A stretch of DNA of 64,000 bases. Source: Halichoerus grypus (taxonomy: Eukaryota; Chordata; Mammalia; Carnivora; Phocidae). A program made the translations under genes and the position numbers. The stretch is from the NCBI RefSeq assembly GCF_964656455.1, contig NC_135718.1, forward strand, positions 51,799,008 to 51,863,007, given 5' to 3'. This document shows, in pieces, positions 50,791 to 62,340 of this stretch. The notes beneath the pieces are model-generated. The model was not told the DNA's origin. It made no database searches and saw only the letters and a list, made by a program, of their open reading frames with translations. Positions within the stretch are counted from its first letter, which is position 1; every line of letters begins with the position of its first letter.

Positions 50791-51022
50791 AGGGACACCT
50801 GGGTGACTCAGTTGGTTAAGCGTCTGCCTTTGGCTCAGGTCATGTCCCAGGGCCCTGGGATCGAATCTTGCATTGGGCTCCCTGCTCAGCGGGGAGCCTG
50901 CTTCTCCCTCTGCTGCTCCCCCTGCTTGTGCTCTCTCTCTCTCTCTCTCAATCTTTCTCTCTCTCTGACAAATAAATAAATAAAATCTTAAATAAAAATT
51001 AAAATAAATAAATAAATAAAAC
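50791..51022 (+). repeat. SINEC with long tail
   Basis: Head GGGACACCTGGGTGACTCAG. AAATAAAT tail repeated to about 51020. Confidence 0.9.
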
Positions 51023-51058
51023 CATGTTAAAGAAGTCATCTTTAAAATCCAAATATGA

Positions 51059-51254
51059 GGGGTGCCTGGGTGGCTCAGATGGTTAAGTGCCTGCCTTCGG
51101 CTCAGGTCATGATCCCAGGGTCCTGGAATCGAGCCCCACATGGGGCTCCCTGCTTGGCGGGGAGCCTGATTCTCCCTCTCCCTCTACTGTTCCCCCTGCT
51201 TGTGCTCTCTTGCTCTGTCAAATAAATAAATAAAATCTTTAAAAATAAATAAAT
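51059..51254 (+). repeat. SINEC
   Basis: AAAATCCAAATATGA at 51044-51058 and 51255-51269. Confidence 0.94.
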
Positions 51255-51554
51255 AAAATCCAAATATGAACAAATGCAAACTAAACTAAAGCTGAGACGT
51301 GTTATAGATTCTTGTATAAGTTTTCTTTCTTCCTTTTTTTCTGACCATTTATGTAACTTTGTGGTTGTTTCTTGTGGTTTTAAAACATCTGCTTTCTCTT
51401 CTCATCAAAACCTTGTCATATCTGAGCAGCAAACTACCTACCTTGATTTATGAAGGTGTTCTTGATTATATTTTTATTAATTCTTTAGATTTCAAGAACA
51501 GATTGAAATAACCAAATGGATTTTGATCATAATGTCCTTTCACTGTCATGAAGT

Positions 51555-52075
51555 TTCAGCAGCTTTAAGATTTACTTTAAATGCTATAAAATTCATACAT
51601 TTAAAGTATACAGCTCAATGGTTTTTAATATGTTTACAGAGTTGTGAAACCATCACTACAATCAATTTTAGAATATGTTCATCATCCCCAAAAGAAACCT
51701 ACCTTTTCTCAGTCACTTCCTATTACACACCTCTAACCCCAGGCCTAGGTACCCCTAATGTACATTGTCTCTATTGATTTACCTATTCTGGAGAATTCTC
51801 ATAAGTGGAATTATACAGTATGTGGTCCTTTATGATTGGCTTCTTTCAATTAGCATGTTTCCAAGGTTCATCCATAGGATAGCATGTATTAGTACTTCAT
51901 TCCTTTTTATTGCTGATAATATTCCATTGTGTGGGTATACCACATTTTGCTTATCAATCAACAGTTCATGGACATTTGAACTGTTTCCACTTTTTGGCTA
52001 TTATGAATAATGCTGCTATGAACATTCGCATACATGTTTTTATGTAGACATGAGTTTTCATCTCTCTTGGGTTGA
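51555..52075 (-). repeat. L1M fragment
   Basis: AAGTATACAGCTCAATGG, CCACTTTTTGGCTATTATGAATAATGC and GATAATATTCCATTGTGTGG are antisense L1M. Confidence 0.8.
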
Positions 52076-52336
52076 CATCTGGGTCCATGAATACTTAAAT
52101 ATATTTATAATGTATTAATTTTATGTGATTAATTATATTTAATTACAGGTATACATATAATTAATTTCATATATTTTATAATATATCTGATTCACTGATA
52201 TTTTCATGAGAAAGCTAATGGTTATTTTCCAGTTATTAAACTTTACCTTTGTAATCTACAGTGAACAGTAAATAATAGTTAATTTGGGGGAAGATGATTA
52301 GAGAAGTTGATGGGACCTTTACTTAAAGGATAAAGG

Positions 52337-54545
52337 AGTTTAAGAGCTTAGAGGTTGAATGCAACTGCATGGTTTAAAATCCTGATTCTAGCTCACTCGT
52401 GGCAGCCAGCCCGCGCTCCACGTTCTCCCACACTCCGCGTTCTCCCATCACCTTCACCGACCTCAATGGAAAAGGAGATCCCAGCGCTTGTCTTTGACAA
52501 TGGCTCTGGCAGGTGCAAGGCGGACTTTGCTGGGGATGACACCCCCCCGAGCCGTGTTCCTGTCCATCATCTGGCAGCCCCGACATCAGGGTGTTATATG
52601 GTGGGCATGGGCCAAAAGGACTCCTATGTGGGTGATGAGACCCAGAGCAAGTGGGGCATCCTGACCCTCAAGAACCCCATCAGCATTATCACCAACAGGG
52701 ATGACATGGAGAAGATCTGGCACCACACCTTTTGCGCATGGTCCCCAAGGAGCACCTCGTGCTGCTGACTGAGGCCCCCCAAACCCCAAGGCCAACCATG
52801 AGATGACTCAGATCACAGAGACCTTCAACACTCCAGCCATGTATGTGGCCATCCAGGCTGTGCTGTCCCTATATGCTTCTGGCCACACCACTGGTATTGT
52901 CATGGATTCTGAGGATGGGGTCACCCACACTGTGTCCATCTACGAGGGGCATGCCTTGCTCCATTCCATCCTGTGTCTGGACCTGACTGGACAGGACCTG
53001 ATGACCTACCTCCTGAAGATCCTCACGGAGGGTGGACACAGCTTCACCACCACCACTGAGTGGGAAATCGTGCATGACATCAAGGAGAAGCTCTGCTACA
53101 TTGTTTTGGATTTCGAGCAGGAGATGGCCATCACCTCATCCTCCTCCTTCCTGGAGAAGAGCTATGAGCTGCCAGATGGGCAGGTGATCACCAGTGGCAA
53201 CGAGGGGTTCCACAGTCCCGAAATGCTCTTCCAGCCTTGCTTCCTGGGTATTGAAGTCCTGTGACATCCACGAGACCACCTTCAACTCCATCATGAAGTG
53301 TGACATCAACATCCGGAAGGACCTCTACACTAACACAGTGCTGTCTGGCAGGACCAACATGTACCCCAGAATCGCAGACAGGATGCAGAGGCATATCACA
53401 GCTCTGGAGCCCAGCATGATGAAGATCAAGATCATCTCTCCTCCTGAACGCAAGTACTCCGTGTGGATCGGGGGCTCCATGCTAGCCTCACTGTCCACCT
53501 TCCAGCAGATGTGGATCAGCAAGCCCGAGTACGATGAGTTGGGCCCCTCCACCATCCACCAGGAATGCTTCTAAACGGACTGCGAGCAGCTGTGTGGCAT
53601 TTGCTGCATGAATGAACTCCGGAGTATAAATTTGCCCTGGCAAATGTATACACCTCATGCTAGACTCAGGACACTAGAATAAGCCTTTGAGAAGAAATTT
53701 GTCCTTGAAGCTTGTATCTGATATCAGCACTGGATTGTAGAACTTGTTGCTGATATTGATCTTGTATCCAAGTTAACTATTCCATTGGTATATGTTTAAT
53801 ACCCTGTACATATCTTTGATTTAAACCCTTAGCACATGTGGCTCAGTCACTTTGTCCTGAGGCTGAGAACATGTTTATGGAAGAGAAATCCATTGACTTG
53901 AGAATCTGCAAGACCATGAGGTTCTTGATCTGTGCAGGGTATTAATGTGTAAGAGCTGCCTATTCCAGGATTTCTTTAGAGGCTGGCAAGAGTCCTGAAC
54001 CAGTTGTCATTTCTGTCTTGCCGGTCTGACAGGGTTGGGAAGGTGAGAGCCTTAGGTAAACCCACTCTCCTTTCTTACCAGATGTTTTCCTGCCAAAGCA
54101 CAGTGGGTTGTCAGTTGCCTTGAACTAGAAAATGGTTTGTATTTCCAACTGTAAATTTATTCATCCTTTTAATTTATGTAAGGTTTTTATACACAATTCT
54201 CAATTATTTAAGAGACATCAACAAATTTTGGTTTTCTACTGTCATGTGAGAACATTAGGCCCCAGCAACGCCTTAATGTGTGAGGAAAATAAAGTGCTGC
54301 AGTAAAAAAAAAAAAATCAAATACTGATTCTACCATTCACAAGGTGTATGACCTTAAACAAGTTACTTACCCTCTCTGAACTTCACCTTCCTTGTCTGCA
54401 AAGTGGAGGACAATATCATAACTACCTTTATCAGGTGATTGTGAGGATTAAATCAGATACCTCTAAACCTAGTGCTGGGCACTTTGTAAGCATGTATTAA
54501 TTGTTAGTAATTATTAGTAATAATTTATATACTGCTGCATTCTTA
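52337..54545 (+). repeat. MIR split by the ACTG1 retrocopy
   Basis: The 5' part (52337-52390) and the 3' part (54331-54545) join into one MIR once the actin insert and one duplication are removed. The 3' part keeps the core TGTATGACCTTAAACAAGTT and GTGAGGATTAAAT. Confidence 0.75.
52391..54318 (+). pseudogene. ACTG1: ACTG1 (cytoplasmic gamma-actin) processed pseudogene
   Basis: This is a near full-length retrocopy of gamma-actin mRNA. The ATG at 52466 opens [15 protein letters not shown], close to the gamma-actin N terminus (MEEEIAAL rather than beta-actin MDDDIAAL). The copy is broken. Bases for about six residues are lost after HHTF near 52735, and frame changes near 52770-52800 and 53255 split the reading into three frames before CF-TAA at 53572-53574. 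Many substitutions hit conserved actin residues. The 3' UTR (53575-54303) is gamma-actin type, with GCATTTGCTGCATG and the late GAACATTAGGCCCCAGCAAC. AATAAA near 54288 and an A-tail follow. There are no introns. A 14-bp duplication (52377-52390 and 54319-54332, one mismatch) bounds the insert, which split a MIR. It is non-functional. Confidence 0.95.
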
Positions 54546-54551
54546 CATTTT

Positions 54552-54727
54552 TTAAAAAGATTTATTTATTTATTTTAGAGAGAGCAGCGGGAGGGGCAGA
54601 GAGAGAAGGAGAGAGAAACTTAAACAGCATGGAGCTGAGATGGGGCTTGATCTTACGACCCTGAGATCAGGACCTGAGCCGAAACCAAGAGTCATTTGCT
54701 TAACTAACTGTGCCACCCAGGTGTCCC
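54552..54727 (-). repeat. SINEC (older)
   Basis: CTGCATTCTTACATTTTT and CTGCATTATTATATTTTT flank it. Confidence 0.9.
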
Positions 54728-54745
54728 TGCATTATTATATTTTTA

Positions 54746-55685
54746 AATTTATATATATTTATATATATTTTTATAAGGAGCATGCATTGCTTTTGAAATT
54801 CCAAAACAATTTTTAAATGTATGAAATCAACCTTAATTTTGAGTGTTTACTAATTTAAATGCATTCTTAAATTATCAAATCATGCTTTGAGCTGGAAAAT
54901 TTCACCCTGCTCTCTCAGTGGTTCAGAGAAAATGGAGGTTGCTGACAAGGTCTGAATTACGCTTTATTTATTTGTTTCCATTTTATAAATTTCCTGGTCA
55001 CAAAAATTCATGAAGTCATGGTACCAGTTTTACCAAAATTGATCCTGAAACAACTACTAGCAGTATTAAATTTCCTAATCTACAAAGAGTTCCTTTTAAT
55101 ATTCCATTGGTCATTTAGATCTTTGAAGCAAAGCGATTACAACTAAATTTCATGTTGACCCCTAAGGCTTTTTGTTTTAGTGCAAAAGAACTCTGTTAAT
55201 AATCTAGCATCTTTCCCAAGATCCTGTCTCATTTCCCTTTGGTTGATTTGAGCATTCCATTTTAATTCATTGCCTGTGGAATTAGTAATTATATGATTTC
55301 TCTTGTGACTCCAATCTTAAATAATGATATCCCTTTAATAAGTCTTGTTCTATTTATAGGGCCTAAAGAGAAATTTGATTTTTAAGAGAAAACAGCAGCA
55401 ATACTAGAAATAACTGTTTAGAGGTATTCTAGAAGCCATTTTCTGGCCTGTTTTTTATTGTTTTATTCATGTTTCTGATCAAAAGAACCGGCATGCAAAA
55501 TGAGGAGCTTATGAGGTTCTCAATCCAGCTCCTCCCATCAATGCTTGGACTTAACTAGTGGCCACTCACTAGGATCTCCAATTGGATACCAGGGCCATTT
55601 TCTAGACCTCAGGAGTCCTATAGCCTTTAGCCAACCAACCTGTAAGTACCTACAAGGTAACAAGTACTTTTCTTGAGGCTATCTT
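54746..55685. other. AT-rich intergenic DNA, nothing recognised
   Basis: No repeat or coding signal identified. Confidence 0.5.
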
Positions 55686-55714
55686 TCTTTCTCTCTCTCT
55701 CTCTCTCTCTCTTT
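55686..55714. repeat. (CT)n microsatellite
   Basis: Uninterrupted TCTCTC run next to the L1M end at 55715. Confidence 0.9.
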
Positions 55715-56151
55715 GTGTATAACAGCTTTGTTGAGATATAGTTTATATACTATGCAATTTATCCATTTAAAGTGTACAATTCATTGATTTTTAATATATT
55801 GACAGAGTTGAGCAATCCTTACCACATGAATTTTACATTTTCATCACCCTAAATAAGAACTCCATACCCATTAACAACACTCTCCTTTTCACATAATGAC
55901 AACAAACCTTACCAAAAATGTATTTAAATTTATCCGACTAAAGCAAAAGAGACAGATTAGAAGGAAAGCTCAAACTGTACATAGTGGTCTAATTTTTAAA
56001 TTTTGTAATTGTGTTTTGTCTTATCTCAAATTGTGGAAAGAATATTTTTAAGGATTTTAATATTTTTTTAATTTGGGAAATTTATATTTATAACTCAAAA
56101 GATTGGAATTGAGAAGATACAGAATTTTCTAGCATCTAAAATTGTTAAAAT

Positions 56152-56594
56152 GGGCACCTAAGTGACTCCGTCTGTTAAGCGCCGGCTCTTGATTTCCGCT
56201 CAGGTCAGGATCTCAGGATTGTGAGCTCGAGCTCCTCATCGGGCTCCACCCTGGGCGTGGAGCCTGCTTAAGATTCTCTTTCTCCCTCGGGGCACCTGGG
56301 TGGCTCAGTCATTAAGCACCTTCCTTCAGCTCCGGTCGTGGTCCCAAGGTCCTCGGATCGAGCCCCACATCGGGCTCCTTGCTTGGCGGGAAGCCTGCTT
56401 CTCCCTCCCTTGCTCCCCCTGCTTGTGTTCCCGCTCTCGCTGTGTCTCTCTCTGTCAAATAAATAAATTAAATCTTTAAAAAAAAAAATAGATTCTCTTT
56501 CTCCCTCTCCCTCTGCCCCTCCCTTCCCTGCCCCCCTCCCCCCCACACGAGCTCAATCTCTCTCTCTCTAAAAAATAAATAAAAAATAAATAAA
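56152..56594 (+). repeat. SINEC (older) split by a younger SINEC
   Basis: The outer duplication TAAAATTGTTAAAAT is at 56137-56151 and 56595-56609. Its body breaks at 56288 and resumes near 56489. Confidence 0.92.
56289..56488 (+). repeat. SINEC nested in a SINEC
   Basis: GATTCTCTTTCTCCCTC, from the host body, is duplicated at 56272-56288 and 56489-56505. Confidence 0.94.
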
Positions 56595-57105
56595 TAAAAT
56601 TGTTAAAATAATTAAAAGAATCATAGAAACAAAACAAACGAATAAGAACTCCTCTTTTCTCCCAGCCCTAGGCAACCACTAATCTTTTTTCTGTCTCTAT
56701 GAATTTGCCTATTCTGGAAATTTCATATAAATGGCATCATATAATATGTGGCCTTTTGTGTCAGACTTTTTTCATTTATCATAATGTTTTCGAAGTTCAT
56801 CCATGTTGCAGCTTGTATCAGTACTTCGTTTCTTTTTATGGCTGAATAATATTCCATTGTACGGATGTGCCACGTTTTGTTTATCCATTCATTAGTTAAT
56901 GGACATTTGGGTTGTTTCTACTTCTTAGCTATTGTGAATAATGCTGCTATGAACATTCATGTGCAAGTTTTTGTGTAAATATATGTTTTCATTTATATTG
57001 GGGTGTATACCTGGAGCGGAATTACTGGGCCATATGTTTAACCTTCTGAGAAACTGCCAGATTGTTTTTCCAAAGTGGCTGCACCATTTTACATCAAGGC
57101 TATCT

Positions 57106-57764
57106 TAAGATCTACTTGGTCTTGGGTTAATTGTTGTTCCGTTTGGGTATGACCTTGGGAACAGGCCCTTACTGTTCAGGTAAGAAACTTCTGTCAAAGA
57201 TTCTCACTGTATTATGATCTGAACTTAGCAGTCTAAAAGAGTATGTGTTTTTCAACATTTCTGAAAATATGGTGATGAGCATTCTTCTATCTAGAAGGGG
57301 GAAAAAATGATCCTGTTTATCAAGTTTCCAGAATTGTATAGATTCTTATGGAGCACTTGCTCTTCTCACCCTAAAAGGCTGAGTAGGCTTTAGGGGCAGG
57401 TGGAGCAGGGCATAGTGGTATAAATTAAGGAGCATTACAAAAGAAAATATGTCTTCATTACTGCAAGGAAATTCTTCATTTCACTTACAACAACATCCCT
57501 GGTTACAGAAGTCAGAAATTCATATGGGCTAATAAATTTTTATTGTAGTCACTCACACCTTAGCACAAATTATTTTAATAATCACACATTCCTCTTCACC
57601 CTTGGTTAAGTACAGACTAAGGTGTTCTGGTAGCAGAGGAGGTACTTTAAAAAGGATGGAAAACAAGTAATTTTAGAGCCTAAGAAGGGGAATTGGGACA
57701 TACTACATACATTACATTTATTAGGTTATTTACTGCTCATAACAATGCCAAGAGATAAGCAGTA
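57106..57764. other. Unique intergenic DNA, nothing recognised
   Basis: Between an L1M and a SINEC. No gene signal. Confidence 0.5.
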
Positions 57765-57778
57765 TCATTTTTACTTTT

Positions 57779-57957
57779 TTTTTTTTTTTTTTAAGATTTC
57801 ATTTATTTATTAGGGAGAGAGAGAACAAGCGCACAAACAGGGGGAAAGGGCAGAGGCAGAGGGAGAGGGAGAAGCTGACTCCCTGCTGAGCAGGACCCTG
57901 GGATCATGACCTGAGCTGAAGGCACATGCTTAACCGACTGAGCTACCCAGGCGCCCC
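57779..57957 (-). repeat. SINEC with internal deletion
   Basis: TCATTTTTACTTT at 57765 and 57958. CTGAGCAGGACCCTGGG shows that about 25 bases of the usual body are lost. Confidence 0.92.
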
Positions 57958-57991
57958 TCATTTTTACTTTAAAAGAAAGGGAAGAGGCTAA

Positions 57992-58188
57992 GGGCACCTG
58001 GATGACTCAGTCGGTTAAGCGTCTGACTCTTGATTTGGGCTCAGATCATGATCTCAGGGTCATGAGATCAATCAAGCCCCTTGTCGGCCTCTGTGCTCAG
58101 TGAGGAGACTGCTTGGGATTCTCTCTCTCTCTTCCCTCTGCTCCTCCCCACTCATGCTGTCTCTAAATAAATAAATAATCTTTAAAAA
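57992..58188 (+). repeat. SINEC (older) ending in a GAAA tract
   Basis: Head GGGCACCTGGATGACTCAG. The tail runs into (GAAA)n to about 58230. Confidence 0.88.
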
Positions 58189-58782
58189 AAAAGAAAGAAA
58201 GGAAGGAAGAAAGAAAGAAAGAGAGGGAAAAGTCTAAAAAAGTTAAGTAACTTACTGAAGGTCACATTATATGTGGAGAGCCGGGATTGTAACTCCTAGC
58301 TATCTGATTGCAAAACATCAGAGCATCCACTTTCTGTCCTGAATAGAGAATAAACACTTTCAGGATGCTGGGGCCGGGAAGGAGGGAATGTGGAGAGCAG
58401 GGGTGTGCTGAAACCAAATTTTGCCTTCTCTACAATTTTTTTTTCCATGTAGTGTCCCTGGTTGCCACAATCACCTGCTGGCAGCACCCCCAACCCCAAT
58501 GGTTCAGCTGTGCAAAAGGCTAATGGGTCCCTAAATGCTTCCTGGCTTCGTGGAGAGTGGAGCTACTGTATTTGACTAAGTTAGGATGGCAGCAACGGCT
58601 GCTGCCTGAGTCCCACACACTGCAGCAAAACTTCCTTATTTGGAAAAGTCTTTCCCATGCTATCCGGGCAGAAAGACTACAATATCACATTTAAGAAAAA
58701 CAAAATGCTTTGACCTACATCGGAAGGGGCACTTGAAAACACTAAAACACAGAGAAATGACAAAAAAATCAAGTATATTTCT

Positions 58783-59222
58783 TTTTTTTTTTTTTTTTTG
58801 AAGATTTATTTATTTGTTTGAGAGACAGAGAGAGAGAGAGAATACGAGTGCTTGCAAGCAAGCAAGCAGGGGGAGGGGCAGAGGGAGAGAGAATCCTGAA
58901 GCCGACTCCCCCGCCCAGGGCAGAGCCCAATGCAGGGCTCAATCCCAGAACCCTGAGATCATGAACTGAGCTGAAATCAAGAGTCAGCTGCTTTGGGCAC
59001 CTGGGTGGCTCAGTCGTTAAGTGTCTGCCTTCGGCTCAGGTCATGGTCCCAGGGTCCTGGGATCGAGTCCCACATGGGGCTCCCTGCTCGGCAAGAAGCC
59101 TGCTTCTCCCTCTCCCACTCCCCCTTCTTGTGTTCCTGCTCTCGCTATCTCTCTCTCTGTCAAATAAAAAAAAAAAAAAAGAGTCGGCTGCTTAACCAAC
59201 GGGGCCACCCAGGCGCCCCATG
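58783..59222 (-). repeat. SINEC (older) split by an opposite SINEC
   Basis: Duplication ATCAAGTATATTTCT at 58768-58782 and 59223-59237. Its body is interrupted at 58994. Confidence 0.93.
58994..59178 (+). repeat. SINEC nested in an opposite SINEC
   Basis: AGAGTCAGCTGCTT at 58979 and AGAGTCGGCTGCTT at 59179 are copies of host SINE sequence. Confidence 0.93.
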
Positions 59223-59252
59223 ATCAAGTATATTTCTAAATATACTTGATCA
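59221..59252. repeat. Perfect inverted repeat, 15-bp arms, 2-base loop
   Basis: TGATCAAGTATATTT, then CT, then its exact reverse complement. One arm is the right-hand target duplication of the SINEC at 58783-59222. Confidence 0.95.
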
Positions 59253-59654
59253 CTGACTTTGGTCAAGTGGAAGGTGGGGGGAGGGTGGGGGAGGGAATGC
59301 TTCATCAGATAGCTAAAAGAACATTTACGAATCCCTTTTTCTTTACCCCAGAGGCTGTTCTAGTTAGCAGTAAGCTTTGTTTCTCAGTTGTATGAAATTT
59401 AGTACACTTCTTACTGGAACGAAGAAAAAATACATTTTGGAATTACTTATGCTGTTCAAGCCAGGAGGGACCTTAGTGGCAGGACGCATTAGTTTCTCAG
59501 ATAAGGGTTAGCATTGCTTCTCCTCCCCTGTGCAGAGGTTATATTTGAAAAGGCAGGACCAAGTGGGTATTTGCAGGATGGGCCAGTGAGGTCAGCCTGA
59601 GTGTTAGCTCTTATGGTTCCTAGAGCAGCTTGGTAGAGAGATGAAAAGAGGAGA

Positions 59655-59800
59655 ATTAAGTCTCAACTCTGCCACTAACTTGCTCAGTGAACTTGGGCAA
59701 ATGACTTAACCTCTCTGGGGGGACCTCAATTTGTTTTTCTTTGAAGAAGGGTTGGACTAAATTACCTCCAACAGCCCTTCCAGAATTGACTTTCTATTCT
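59655..59800 (+). repeat. MIR
   Basis: CAACTCTGCCACTAACTTGC and ACTTGGGCAAATGACTTAACC mark the MIR core. Confidence 0.85.
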
Positions 59801-61324
59801 GGGATTTCCATGATTTGGAAAAGGGCTTGTCTAGGCGAAAGTGTGCAATAGAAACCATAGGTTTCCAACGTCCTCTAGACACACCCCTCATTTCCTAACT
59901 TCCCTCCCAAAAGACCCATTGGGATGCAAGGCACAATAAGCTGAATATCATTCCCAGTGCTTATCAAATTTTATCTATCCCATGTTCCATTCCCTCAGAG
60001 TCTGCTTTCAACTACCTGGCCCTGAGTGATGATGATGAATTAAATCAGATAAAATAACCCTCACTGAGACTGGCTAACATGTAACCCTCCTCACAAAATA
60101 CCTTAAAAATAATCAGAATATACATCCCTCCTCTCCAAAGTTCCTGACATCTGCATTATTCATTTATATGGAAGGAGACTATTGATGGAGGGGTCTTCCT
60201 ATGCCCTTCAAATTGCATTAAGTTTGGACTGCCTTCTCTGACCAGTAACACTTGGAGAAGTTGTCCTATCTTGGCAGGAAGATTGTATACTCAAGACGGA
60301 GATTTTGTTTTCCTCTGCATTACTCTGCAGCTAATGCCAGTGAACATTATCCTTGTTTAATTACATTCACTAACCAACTGACACAACTTCCCCTGGGAAG
60401 GAGCTTATCCGACTCTGACTCATGCTTTACAGCATGTTGGATTTGAGGAAATGGATAATATACGCCCCGCTGGCTTTGGAATTTTAAACAGAAACCCACA
60501 TGCCGCCAAGTCTCCAGCTTACTCCCAAATATGGGAGAATGTGTGCCCCAGCCTCGGTTGCAGGAGGCATGCTCAGTGTGACAAAAGGCAAAACCCACAG
60601 TGTGTGCTGAGTGCCAGGCCAGGCGTGGAGAGTCAGAGCAAACATCCACTTAAAGGAAAAAGAACCACCCCAGAGAAGGGAGGGAGGATTCCACCTCTAA
60701 GGACTAGGTCCCTTTTCTAGAGTTCTCTTGGTGATGACATAGCAGTGGATGTCTTCTCAAACATGAAATGAATCACCAGCACCAGGGACTAGAGAGGTGT
60801 GATTTCAGGGGGCCAAGCTTTAGAGGTTTTTAAAGCAGTACTCACAGACACAGCATGTCAGAACAGGAGATGAAATGATAGGAGCTTTGTGCTGAGCTGG
60901 TCAGGTCACCCTTTACCCACATCACGGCAAGAAATCCTCTGGTAGCCGGTATGCACTGGGATTCTCTAGAATCAGAGATGTTGCCAGAGTAGACCTAACT
61001 GGGGCAATTGTTCTTGTGTCTGAGCTTAGGGTGCCAGGGGCAGTGACCCAGAGCAGAAAGAGGTGGCTCCTCAGCTGGAGGCCAAAAAAGAAAGGCTCAC
61101 AGTCCAATTCAACCCCTAACTCCAGCTCCATGGCTAAGCCCCTCCATCCTTTAACCCACACCTCCTAAGGACTCCACATGCCCTCTTACAAACTCTCTTC
61201 CCTTTCAGGGCTGTCCTTGTGTTTTGTTTTGTTTTGTTTTAATAAAAAAAATCTTTATTATTTTTATTTTAAAAATGTGTTTGTTGAAAAATATCAAACA
61301 ATAGAGAAATATAACAATAACTGC
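59801..61324. other. SINE-free unique DNA
   Basis: No recognisable repeat apart from a (GTTTT)n run near 61222. Open frames up to 100 codons lack known homology. Confidence 0.55.
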
Positions 61325-61550
61325 TCCCATTCATGGAGTATTTTCTTTGCATGAGACACCATATGAAAGCACTTAATGTGAATCATTTTACTCAGGTAGG
61401 TTTATTATCATCCCCATTTACAGATAATAAGATGAAAGTTCATACAGGTGAAGTAATTTGCCCAAAGTCATATAGCCAGTACACAGCAAAGTTGAGATTT
61501 GAACCCAAGTGCTTGCTTTCAAACAGCAAACACCTTCATATAACCAAAAC
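61325..61550 (-). repeat. MIR
   Basis: ATCCCCATTTACAGATAATAAG, AAGTCATATAGCCAGTACAC and TTTGAACCCAAGTGC show antisense MIR. Confidence 0.85.
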
Positions 61551-61559
61551 CTAAATGAA

Positions 61560-62340
61560 GAAACAGAATGTCACTAGCACACCAGAAGCCTTCCCTTGAC
61601 CCCTTCCTGTCACTAGTCTCTCAAGGGTAATTCCTATTCATAAATTAAAAACATAGATTAATTTTTTCCTGTTTTTGAACTTGACATAAATGGAATTATA
61701 AATATGTATCCTTTTCTGTCTTCTTCCACTTCACATTATATATGTGATATTCACCCTAACTATAGTATGTAGTTATAGACTATTTTTTCCCATTGCTGTG
61801 TAAGACTCCATTATATGAATTCACCATGATTTATTTATCCCTTCTATTGTTGGTGGACATTTGAATTGTTTCTGGCTTTTAGCTATTATAAATAATGGCA
61901 CTATGAGCATTCTTGTACATATCTTTTAGTGAACATACATTTTTCTAGAAATGTAATTGCTTATCATAAGGTATGCATAAGTTTGACTTCGATAGATATT
62001 ATCAGATATTTTTCCAAGGTGGTTGTAACCAATTTACACTCCCACTAGCAATGTGTGAGAGTTCCAGTTGCTCCATATCCTCACCAACATGTAGTGTTGT
62101 CAGTCTTTTTTATTTTAGCCATTCTGGTGTGATGTGTAGGGATATCCTATTGTGCTTTTAATTTGCATTGTCCTGCTGATTAGTGAATTGAGTATTTTTT
62201 CATGTATTTATTAGCCATTTGGATATTCTAGGGACTTCTTAAAGTTTTGTTTTTCCCGGTTACTAAAGTAATATCTGCTAATTGAAGAAGGTTTGGCAAA
62301 TACAGAAAGGAATCATGATGGCTTTGTACTATGTCAACTT
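61560..62340 (-). repeat. L1M/L1ME fragment
   Basis: GGTGGACATTTGAATTGTTTC, TTTACACTCCCACTAGCAATG and GCCATTCTGGTGTGATGTG are antisense L1. GAAGAAGGTTTGGCAAATACAG at 62285 belongs to the end. Confidence 0.8.

Larger units (their letters stand above)
55715..57105 (-). repeat. L1M fragment with nested SINECs
   Basis: GAGATATAGTTTATATACTATG near 55733 starts antisense L1M. It resumes at about 56645 with CCCAGCCCTAGGCAACCACTAA and runs to CAAAGTGGCTGCACCATTTTAC. The middle (55890-56640) contains unassigned sequence and two SINECs. Confidence 0.75.

Noticed and set aside
52466..53574. Functional intronless actin gene
   Set aside because: Two frame changes, a deletion after HHTF and substitutions at invariant actin residues.
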